Shown here: positions 1-9,814 of the stretch, piece after piece
Layout: each line of letters starts with the position of its first letter
How positions within the stretch are numbered: the first letter of the stretch is position 1
Source: Notospermus geniculatus
Taxonomy: Eukaryota > Nemertea > Pilidiophora > Heteronemertea > Lineidae
Length of the DNA: 64,000 nt
Assembly: GCA_002633025.1 (NCBI GenBank)
Contig: NMRB01000023.1
Coordinates: forward strand, 187,451-251,450
Reading direction: 5' to 3'
Program-made: the position numbers and the translations under genes
Notes under the pieces: model-generated
Database searches by the model: none
Seen by the model: the letters and a program-made list of their open reading frames with translations, nothing else
Told to the model about the DNA's origin: nothing

Positions 1-468
1 TTTTATGCATTTTTTGTACAGGGGTGGAATAGCCCCAGATCACTCGCCCGGACGCAAAAGGCTTTTAATCTAATTTGTGCCAAAAATACCTACAATATCA
101 CTTAAGTTCCTATATTACTTTACGGGTATATATCAACATTTAATTGTGGCAGAAAGTTGTTTTGCTAACTATCCATGCATAGGAATAATTTTGATTTGTA
201 TGAAGTAGGGTGTGGAATGGCCCCCCAGCCCCCTACCGTATGCAACTCATCATGTAGTGGGATTGCTTGGTCGTAATAATGGATAGGATGGTACGGTTGG
301 AAGCCTACTAGCGTTAGGCCTCGCCTTCGTCTGCAAACTTGCGTGCTAATTCCATGATCATGCCATAGAATGATCATCGTACCGGTACCGACTATACCAG
401 TGTACGATGATGTCCAAGTCGCCTTGGCAAGTAAACTGGGGACTCTAACCTCTCCGATCTTCTTTTAG
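1..468. other. Intron upstream of the first visible RRP12 exon
   Basis: No coding exon was found here. The stretch ends in a pyrimidine-rich acceptor (TCTTTTAG, 461-468) directly before the first RRP12 exon. That exon begins inside a codon, so at least one upstream coding exon lies outside the window. Short open frames on both strands resemble no protein I know. Confidence 0.6.
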
Positions 469-3400
469 GAAAAGACAGTAACCTTACAACGGATGCACTT
501 GCCAAGCATGACCAAGTCCATCAAGATGGAGACAGTGATGCCATCATGTCAGAAGGTGATTCCCAGAGTATTGGAGGAAGGACATTCAATACGTGGGCGA
601 CCAACTGGACTGACTGCACAAATGCGACATTTGGAAAGATTCACAGATATTGGGCTTCAAATTCAGCACTGCACAAGGAGGTTAGAAACCAAAATGAACA
701 GTGCAAATTCCTGTTTCAAACTACTTACGCGATGTAGGCCTAGTAGTCTATAGAGGCATGGTAGTCTTGAGTCAAGCTTGTAAGATTTCAAATGCTACCT
801 TTTCTGGACGACTTGGATTTTCTGTCATATGGTAACATAAACCATTGTGCCTTGAAAGGTACACTATAGTTTGATAACCAAAGGTGTGCAATATTTCGTT
901 CAATTAACTGATAAATTTAACGTGTTCTTTAGATTCTAGCCGTGTTGGCTGCAGTCACTGAAGTGATCAAAACTAAAGGTGGCAAGGAAACAGAAACAGA
1001 ATATTTTGGTGCTCTGGTGAGTATATAATATTGACAGTCACCTACAATGTAATTCAGAACAGTCAGTGAGACTTCTCAGTGACTATTACCGGTATAACTA
1101 TCCTCTATTGAGTTGTAGAAAGACTTCATTGCCCATATGTTCTTAATAGTATCACTAAACAGATCTGCTACCAACATTCTGTGAGTATATCTATGTTTAT
1201 ATTTTACAGTTAACTGCAGCAGAAACAATGGAGTCTGAAGAATCTCTTACGGCAGTTGTATACCTGTTGAGTGTGGTCATCAAACGAGTCCCTGTATCTG
1301 TCTTGAAAAAGAAATTTTCAGAAGTGGCCAAATATTTCATGAATTTGCTGGGTTCTCATGCAGAAAGAGATTCCACCTCTTTGCTAAAATCAGTAAGTGT
1401 ACATCAGGAGTTGCTGTATTTTCGGAGATAAAGCAAAGAACTTAGTATTAGTGTGCATTTCTTTCACCCAAATGTGAATGCAGAGATTTAGGTATTTGAT
1501 GGTCAGTACCAAGCGCGTCATTATCAAACTTTTTCATTTCTGCTCATATTCTTTTCAGTTGTTAAAGTGTATTGCATCACTGTTGAGAGTCCAAGAACCA
1601 GCTGTATGGAATGACTCATCCACATTGAACATGTACAATGGGTTATTAATGTTCACTGTTCACCATAAACCAAAGGTAATGATTTATTGGTGTTCTGTGT
1701 AGAGAATTCCTTTTACAACTAGATAATGCAAACAGGAATGATCTCGGATTGCAACAGCATGGTTGGCTCTGTGTACCTTTTCAAATCGGGTGCATCAGAT
1801 GTAGGGGTTAGAGTTGGTCAAACATTGAGGTAGAGTTTTCATCTACCTGTTACTCCTTTCCAGGTTCGCAAGGCTGCTCAGATGGCAGTGTGTGCCATCC
1901 TGAAGGGCAGTACATTCATGCTGGAGCCAGATTATCCCCCTTGTCACCCAGCAGCATCAACAACAGCAAAGTTTTGCATACAACAGATTGAGGAGCATGG
2001 AGGTACGTCATGCCTGTACCTGTAGAAAATCCCCTGGTGTCACATGGTTCAATTTCAGTTTGATACTGTGTTAATGGCCTGAATTGTTCTACCTTGACGG
2101 AGTGTTAGCTCTGAAAGTGAAAACACCAGCAAATGTCTTATGTTTGGTTAATTCCAGCTGGCAAAGATGCAACAACCACTTTACATGTCCTGAGTTTCAT
2201 GAAGGAGATGATCGGCTGTTTCCCACAGAATGGTCTGAAGTCTGCCTGCGAAACCATTCTTCGGCTGATGACACTGAGTAATGTTGTAAGTATTCATCCA
2301 GTTAGATAATATTAGTATCATTGGCTTCATGGACAATACTGAGCGAGAACTGTACGGCAGCCGGAAACCAGAGTGCCCCATGTAGTAAACCTGCGAGGTC
2401 GAAAGAGTTGCCCTGTCTATCACATGAAGAATGGGTTCAAATGGTGATCAAACCCTAAGGGCCGTATGCACCAAATGAAGATTATCTTGAACTCAAGTTG
2501 AGCCACAACTTTTCAATTGTTCAGGTTTGCCAGGGCATGATGTGACAATGGAAAAGTTCTGGCTCAACCTGAGTTGAAGATAATCTTTGCTTGGTGCATA
2601 CGGCCCTAAATGTTAAAGGTCACAGGCAAAGATGTTTCCACTGCTCCTCTCCGGCAGCCCAGTACTGCTGATATATAAATATGATGTGCTGCTGTTAGAA
2701 TCCATTGTCTGTGCCATGTGGCCCAGAAGGAAGCCTGCTCCTCATAAGGAAATTGTAATGTTGGAAATCTTGCCATAACTTCATTTCAACCCATTTATTC
2801 CTATTTCAGATGGTGACCTCGCTATCCATGCAAGCTCTTCATGGGATGTTTATCATGAATCCAAAGCCGACCACCCTACCAGCAGAGCTGAACGCCCAGA
2901 TCATCACAGCATTGTATGACTTTCAACCCAGTGAAAATGACAGTCAGCTTATGGCTGCTTGGTTAGCAGTGTTGGAGAAAGCGCACACTAACCTGGTTAG
3001 GTAGGTCTGGTTCCGGAAAAGTGTCTACTATGATGAATTATGTTCATGTTGCAGCTGATACTGTTCTTCATCATCCAGGAAGTCTTTTTAAGAGTTCGGT
3101 GTTTTTCTGATCTTTCAGGTTGAATGTTCGTCTCTGCATCAGCCATCTCCCTCGCCTCTTCTCGACCTGCATGAAGTGTTTCTTGGCGGAGAAGCAGGAT
3201 ATTCACATAGCAGCAGCCTCGACTTTGAAGTCCATTCTACAACAATGTGTTGCAACGAACTTGAATGATGTGAAAATCATATTGGACAATACATCTGAAG
3301 GGAATAAGACTCCTATTCATAAAATGTTCACAGCTGTAGAAGGAGGCTTGAGTTACCAGTACCATGCATCCTGGGGACACATTCTTCAGACGTTGGGGGT

Positions 3401-6400
3401 TTTCTTCGAGGTTTTAGGAAGGTTGTGTCACAAGATGATGTATAAAGTAAGTGCATGAATCAGAATTGGTGGTGCTGAATCACACAATGTCTTAAGATTG
3501 AGTTAACTTGGCATGGATATGTTCAGGGTATATTACTGCAGTATGCTCAATATGCTCTCAGATGTTTGCCAAGTAGGTCACAGTGTGAAATGTATTGGAG
3601 AATTTTGTGACTTTTGATATTGTTTGTGTTGTAATGTTTTCAGTGCCTGTTGTCGATGTGTGACCTAAGAGACAGTCACCGGTTTGGATATAAACCAGAG
3701 GTTGATAGAGCTTTCGGTGTGGCAATCAGGACCATGGGCCCGAAGGTTGTGTTGGGTGCTGTCCCACTACAGATAACAGGAGATGAGTAAGGAAGAATTC
3801 TACACTTACATTATATTATAAGCAACTGCTTGTCAATTTCAATCACTGTTATTTTCATATAAATGACAGTTACATAACAAGCAGAGATAAACCCCATTCC
3901 GGATAAATCCTGGCATTGTATGGTTGTCATGGTTTAACTGCAGAATGGGAACATATGATCAGAAATTATTCAATATAGTTTTGTGTCTTTGTAGACAAGA
4001 GTCACTGCTTGTCAATTTCAAACGTGTTATTTTCATATAAAAATGACAGTTACATGACAAGCAGAGAGAAACTCCATTCCGGATAAATCCTGGCATTGTA
4101 TGGTTGCCATGGTTTAACTGCAGAATGGGAACATATGAACAGAAATTATTCAATAGTGTCTTTGTAGGCAAGAGTCACTGCTTGTCAATTTCAAATGTGT
4201 TATTTTTGTGTAAATGACAGTTACATGACAAGCAGAGAGAAACTCCATTCCGGATAAATCCTGGCATTGTGTGGTTGTCATGGTTTAACTGCAGAATGGG
4301 AACATAACAATGATACAGTTTCTGTTAACAATTTCATGTCAGTTTTGTGTCTGTAGCAAATAGCCACTGCTTATCAGTTGCAAACACTGTTATTTTCACA
4401 TAGATAGCAGTTGCCTGATGAGCAGAGATAAACTCCATTCCGGATAAATGCTGGCATTGTGTAGTTGCCATGGTTTAACTGCAGAATGGGAACATGTTTT
4501 TATCAACTTCAGCTGTTCTGGTATAGGTACTAAGTTTCACTTGACAATAGACCCCAGGAAAGTGTTCAGATGTCTGAAATCTTCAGGAATGCATTGTGTT
4601 TAAAACATCCACAAATCGTTGTTGTTAGCTGACTAAGGTTTATTATCTGCTTTTACAGAATGGAAAATTTTGAGTTTCCTCGGAGTTGGATGCTCCCCGT
4701 TCTTCGTGATAACATTAGGGAGACAGAGCTGGGGTTTTTCACGTCATACTTCCTGCCATTATCGGCAAAACTGAGGACGCGTTCTGCAGCTTTACAGAAT
4801 GAGGGGCAGAATGTGAAGGCCAAGTTGTATGAGACACTACAGAGCCAGATCTGGGCATTACTTGGTGGGTTTTGTACCAGGCCTGCTGACCTCATAAAGG
4901 TGAGTTCTCAGGGAACTTGATTTCACCTCAAAATTCTCCTATTTTCATTTCAACTGACAACATTTCTATGTGATTTCAGTCCTTCCCTGGCCTTGCAAAA
5001 ATCTTAGGTTCTGCCCTGACAGACAGGCCTGAGCTGCGGATGGATGTCATGGGTGCATTGAGGAAATTGATCAATCAGAATCTAGAGATTGAAGAAAACA
5101 GGAAAGAATTGGCCAAATTTGCCAAGAACTATCTGCCAATCTTGTTCAACTTGTACACCACAGAATCAACAGAAAACGCTAGAGATCCAGCGAAGCCAGC
5201 TGCTCTAGAAACAATCAGGATTTACCTACAGATAACAGATAATGAGGTGGGTGCATCTTTTGTTTTGTTATATGTTGGCCCAGGAAGGTTCCAACACTAC
5301 TACAGCTTAGACGCTTGGAGAAAGTGTGAACGATGCCTTCCACATCTTTGGCTACTTGTTGGCTATTGCAGCCCCTGCATTGAAAGTACCGTAACAAGTC
5401 TTCATTAGTGGTAATGAGTGGCCAAATTTGCATAGGATAATGAATTCGTTTCGTACATGTGACAGTTGTTAAGCCATTTCCACCTTGTGTTTCAGCTCAT
5501 CAATACATTCTTTGAGAAATGTTACAGCCGTTTATCCGAGAAAGAATCCACTCCAGCCAGACGACATAACCTACTCGACCTGATGAATGCATTCGTACCT
5601 TACATTGACAAAACGAGATTGAAGAAGTTGACAACCTTGATAGTGCCAAGACTAAATGTAATTCTCAGATTTCTTCTCCTTTACATATCTTCACCGTTTC
5701 CTTTTCCTTCTTTTCAATCCTCCTAAACTCCATGTGGAGCATGCCAAGCTGTTGATCAAGATCATCAGCAGTACAAACCTGGGCGTCTTCTTCTCTTTAA
5801 ATTTCAGGACAAAGATCGGACAACACAGAAGAAATCATACAGAGCTTTGGAAGAGATTTGTAGCTCGAAGTCCGAGAGTTGTCAGAAGTACATCAGCACA
5901 AACCTTGGTGAATTACAGATGGTCCTGATCAATTCCTTGTCGAGTTCTAGTCCATCTTCTAAAGCCGTGAGTACAAGTATGCAAGATGCCCTTTGGACAG
6001 TATTCATACTCTTCTATAAAATGGCTCAGTTTGCATGTTATCATTCTTTGTTTTTCAGCCTCGGTTGCGGTGTCTTATTCACATCTTCAAACAGCTGTCT
6101 GAAGACCAGAGGGATTTCCTAATGGCGGTCATTCCAGAGGTGAATAAAATTTGCAATATATTGGACTTGCAATGAATTCTGTGACTTCCAGGACCGTAAA
6201 AAGCGTTTGACCAGTGACACTGAAAACACTTACAGAGAACACTTAGCATTGAGAACTTCCATTGACTGTACTGCCTAATTTTCCAGGCTATTCTCTGTAC
6301 AAAAGAGGTCGCTGAGAAAGCCAGAACGGCTGCATACACGTTGCTTGTGGAAATGTGTGAGGCACTGATGAGATGGACTGAGAAGCCAAAGCGGGATACG

Positions 6401-8889
6401 ATCTGTGACTACTTCCAGTGTGTAATGGCAGGATTTGCTGGTGATCCACACATGATCAGTGCAACGACATTGGCTGTGACACGAATCCTTCACCAGTACA
6501 AAGGTCAGTTTTGCCGCTGTTGTGAATTTCCTCTGAACTTTGCCATCTTTGTTTCCATGGATACAACTGTTGACTTGCCTATTTCAGATGAAATAAGTGG
6601 TGTTCTCCTTGATGTTGTGATGGACCAAGTCAACCTCCTGCTCCAGTCTAAAGCAAGGGAGGTCGTCCAGTCAGCACTCGGCTTCGTCAAAGTTCTTCTC
6701 CGTGCATTCAAAGATGTTGAACTAGCAAAATATTTAGAGGGCCTTGTGTCCAGTTTGGTGACTATGAAAGAAGACAATAGACATCACTTTAGATTCAAAG
6801 CGAAGGAAATATTTGAGAGACTCGTACGGAAATTTGGTTTTGTAATGATTGAGAAGATGGTGCCAGCTAGTTATAGTAAACTTCTGAATAATATTCGGAA
6901 GACACAGGAGAGGTTAAAGCGGCAACGGAAGACGAAGGAGGCAAGAGAAGATGATGATGAGTCGGATGATGAATTTAAGATGAAACAGATGCCAGAAAGG
7001 TCGGAAAACTTTTTTATTTGTAATGTGTGGCGAGTGGTTGGGCAATGGACTCGAAACTGAGAGGTTATGGGTTCTAATTCCTGACCAAGTTGCCATTTTA
7101 AATTCTTAACTTGTCTAAAAGGATCTAGTGGTGCACTGAACGAGTTTCTCCTTGCGTTCCTGAGGAAGATTTCTGGGGGAATTGGCTAATGAAAGGGGGC
7201 ACTTTGAGACTACTTCATACATGTATTATTATTACATTATTGAAGAACTGGCCTGAATGCAGAATCCCTGACACAGTTGGTCAGTTAAGGAGAACTGTAG
7301 GGTTAGTGTTAGAGTTCATGTTAGTGTCAGCATTAGCGTTCGTGTCAGTTAGGGATTAGGGTTAGATTATTTATCATTAGTGTAGTGTTAATGGTTAGGG
7401 TTATGGTTAGGATTAGGTTATTTGGCTATATCTACATGTAGGTTTCTACATGTGTCAGGGATGTTGCATTCAGTCCGAAGAACTTGGAACTGTGTGTGAA
7501 ACGTCCACTAACAGAGTTGCCCTGATGATCCTCACCATTGAACTAGATATGTTTTGGAAACAGGTATTAAAACAGTTGTCCTATTCATCCAAACTCTTGA
7601 TCCATATGTCACTGTATTTCATTACACAGCGTGGATGAGCTCCTCAGAGACACAGACTCCGAGATAGAGGAAGATGACCAAGAAAAGCGGGGCAAGAAAG
7701 GTGCAAACAAGGCAGGCAAGAAGGAAAAGAAGGGTGCTGCATGGCTAAAGGAGAGCAACGATGGTGATATTGTTGATTTCTTGGACAAGTCAGCATCAAA
7801 GAAAGTACTCGGTAAGATTCATTAGGATTGAACCTGTGGCCTTTCGGTCATGAGTCCGATGCTCTAACTACTGTGCCAGCGTGCTCCCGAATGCTTCAAG
7901 AGTTTGTAATGAGACAATCTTATTTTGTTCTTTAAGCCACAAAACCTCAAATGGATCAAGCAGGAATGTCTGGTATCAAACATGACTTCAAGATGACTCC
8001 AGATGGCCGTCTCATCATCACGGGTGATCCAGAGGAGAAGACGAAGCCAAGCAAAGAGGAAGAAATGGAAGATCTTGAGGATTTGCTTGATGCGTTTGAA
8101 GGACCTTCAAAGGTTTGACTGGTAGTTTACCGTTGCGCGCCGAATCACTTTGATCACCCAATCAGGGTTCTGCTCAGTCATCCTATCTCACTGGCCCCCG
8201 CATAAGCAGTACTCTAGGCTTTGTGAGATTCAGGTTAGGCTACTAAAATAACTTGTATCTTCTTCAGAAGAACAGAAAACGACGTCTTGATGATATTGAA
8301 GGTGAAGATGAAGACGAACGGCCGGCGAAGTACCAAGCTGGAGGTGGGGGTATTCATCGGCCACTTGCTGTGGCTAAGAAAGGAAGTGGAAGTACTGGAA
8401 CTGAATACAAAGCTAAGGTAACGCTCTTTATTTCTGTCCTCCTTGGTCAGCAATCAATTCTTTAGATGAGGATGGCGCTGTCCAAATGTGTCTCCATTCT
8501 CTATGGATCTAAAGCAAAATACAGTTGAAATTCACATTGAGGACACCTCCACCAGGAGGGTACCAAACTAAGAAGCTTAATGCATTTCTTTTGTGTTTCA
8601 CAGAAAGCTGGTGGTGATATAAAGAAGAAGGGGAAGCCAGACCCATACGCCTATGTTCCACTGAATCGGCAGGCTTTGAACAAGAGGTACGTGTCAAGGT
8701 GATTCTGGCCCTGATAACCAACTGCCATTCATCAGAGATGCTCATTTACATGTATTGTAATCCCTCCGTTGATACATTTTCAGGAAAACTGCAAAGATGA
8801 AAGGCCAGTTCACTCATTTTGTGAAGGGAGCGAAGAAGGGGGCAGTGCAAGGAAGAAAAGCAAGAGGGAAGAAGTCAGGGAGAAAGTGA
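469..8889 (+). CDS. RRP12: RRP12-like ribosome biogenesis protein (5' end missing, 21 exons)
   Basis: RRP12 is a nucleolar/nuclear HEAT-repeat protein needed for maturation and export of pre-40S and pre-60S particles. Exons: 469-680, 933-1016, 1210-1392, 1559-1675, 1864-2002, 2158-2285, 2810-3000, 3119-3446, 3644-3786, 4659-4899, 4980-5246, 5496-5657, 5808-5966, 6059-6139, 6287-6503, 6588-6999, 7630-7811, 7937-8112, 8268-8417, 8604-8686, 8784-8889. All junctions are GT-AG and keep frame, giving about 1252 aa in the window; the human protein is about 1300 aa, so only the extreme N-terminus is missing. Recognisable blocks in order are [10 protein letters not shown], the NUC173-type core across exons 3119-4899 ([28 protein letters not shown]), [23 protein letters not shown], an acidic stretch, and a C-terminal Lys/Arg-rich tail with [15 protein letters not shown] that probably mediates nucleolar targeting. 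Exon positions rest on my reading of splice sites and on recognising the family. Confidence 0.95.
2459..2606. mobile_element. Palindromic MITE with TAA target-site duplication
   Basis: A 148-bp foldback lies in the RRP12 intron 2286-2809. The arms are about 47 bp, start GGGCCGTATGCACC and end GGTGCATACGGCCC, with only a handful of mismatches. TAA sits immediately outside both ends (2456-2458 and 2607-2609). A 3-bp TAA/TTA duplication with GG-rich termini fits a non-autonomous PIF/Harbinger-type element. The superfamily assignment is inference; the inverted repeats and flanking triplets are seen directly. Confidence 0.85.
3825..4496. repeat. Tandem repeat, four copies of about 180 bp, in an RRP12 intron
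   Basis: Four head-to-tail copies start near 3825, 4004, 4177 and 4366 (periods of about 179, 173 and 189 bp). Each carries ACTGCTTGTCAATTTC, ATGACAGTTACAT, ACAAGCAGAGA, CATTCCGGATAAAT and GGTTTAACTGCAGAATGGG in the same order. The array fills most of intron 3787-4658. Within each unit, GCTTGTCA and TGACAAGC lie about 45 bp apart and could form a hairpin. The copies differ by scattered substitutions and small indels. Confidence 0.92.
6504..6587 (+). other. Short in-frame RRP12 intron with no stop codon
   Basis: The 84-bp interval between donor AAG|GTCAGT and acceptor ATTTCAG|AT is a multiple of three and has no stop in the RRP12 frame, so one open frame runs from exon 6287-6503 through it into exon 6588-6999. 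Removing it joins YK to [11 protein letters not shown] as expected for RRP12, which favours splicing. Retention would insert 28 residues without changing frame. Confidence 0.8.
7022..7085 (+). repeat. tRNA-derived SINE-like remnant (tRNA-Ser-like)
   Basis: TGGCGAGTGGTTGGGC resembles a pol III A box and GGGTTCTAATTCC a B box, at tRNA spacing, with a CGA-centred anticodon-like loop (ACTCGAAAC) between them. There is no matching 3' acceptor arm, so this is not an intact tRNA gene. It lies about 20 bp after the splice donor of RRP12 exon 6588-6999. Confidence 0.55.
7290..7425 (+). repeat. Degenerate TTAGGG-like tract
   Basis: Within intron 7000-7629 a stretch is built of variants of GTTAGGGTTAG, GTTAGTGTCAG and GGTTATGGTTAGGATTAGG. 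The units look like decayed telomere-type hexamers or an interstitial G-rich minisatellite. There is no regular long period. Confidence 0.7.
7827..7893 (-). repeat. tRNA-derived SINE-like remnant, minus strand (tRNA-Met-like)
   Basis: Read on the minus strand, an A-box-like TGGCACAGTAGTTAGAGC is followed by CGGACTCATGACCG, an anticodon-arm-like hairpin with CAT in the loop, and a B box GGTTCAATCC. The 5' side has GGGAGCA but no complementary 3' acceptor strand, so this is a tRNA-derived pseudogene or SINE head. It starts 15 bp after the donor of RRP12 exon 7630-7811. Confidence 0.6.
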
Positions 8890-9004
8890 TCTTTCCTTGG
8901 AAACAGGCACTTATTGGATGAAGAGGTGTTCTATAGGAAGGAGGAATCGTTTTGCTTCTCTTACCAATTTACTTGTAAATTAATTGTGTTGTATATGGTT
9001 ATTG

Positions 9005-9010
9005 AATAAA
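9005..9010 (+). terminator. Poly(A) signal AATAAA of RRP12
   Basis: AATAAA lies about 115 bp after the RRP12 stop codon in an A-rich, then T/G-rich context. It is the first canonical signal downstream of the gene. Confidence 0.75.
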
Positions 9011-9814
9011 AAAATGAAATGGTACGACTTATTCATGTTTGTTGTGTTTTATATCTATATCTACCGTACATGTATGCATGTAGACATATAATCCCTCAAC
9101 TAATATCTATATCCATGTTTGTGCAATAAATTATATTAAGATATTATTATTAACACCATTGTTGTTCTTATTTAAAGTAACAGTTCTTATTTAAAGTTAC
9201 CCCATTTGACCTTTGTGAAGTGTCCCCAGGGTATCTTGTTCAGATTTTGATATGCGTGTGCTGGTTTATATTGCATTTATCATGATTATTGCTGTTTGTG
9301 TGAACTTCTGTGAAAGCTCTGTTGAAATGTTCTATAAATGTCTTCGGTAACCTTTTCATGGTACATACATGTATGTATTTCTGTATGCGCCTTTGAGGTG
9401 TGTTAAGCAGTTAAGGTGGGACTGACGTCTGATTTCCTCTTCAAATAACAGATGGCGATGCCTGAGCATTCTCGCAGCAGGGCAGGCCACACCTATGTGG
9501 GGGGGGGGGGGGGGNGGGAGGGGATTTACTCGTACCTACATGAGTGTAGGCCTAACGTTAGATAATTTTATGGGTGTGATAGTTGCCATGGAAGGGCTCT
9601 GTACAGTTTTTCTCCATCTTGATACCCAACTTGTGATACTTTACCATACCATTTGCCGTTAATTGACGCATGCGTCGCTCATGTCGCTGTCAGGCGTGTG
9701 GTCGTTCTCCCACGGTGATCCACGAGGGGCAATCGGTCACAATAATTAACACGTTCGTTCAATATAAATGTTATTCCCGTTTTCCTGAGGATCGGCGGTT
9801 AGGCCAAAAGCAGG
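9011..9814. other. Intergenic region RRP12-ANKRD55 with a poly-G tract
   Basis: About 800 bp separate the RRP12 poly(A) signal from the ANKRD55 start codon, so the ANKRD55 promoter and 5' UTR should lie here. I see no clear TATA box. A run of G at 9499-9514, one ambiguous base at 9515 and further G mark a hard-to-sequence homopolymer whose true length is uncertain. Confidence 0.6.

Noticed and set aside
165-377. 70-codon minus-strand frame at the window start
   Set aside because: No recognisable content; lies in an intron of RRP12.
1017-8783. Box C/D snoRNAs in RRP12 introns
   Set aside because: Introns of ribosome-biogenesis genes often host snoRNAs, but I found no RTGATGA with a matching CTGA and terminal stem. 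H/ACA types cannot be excluded by eye.
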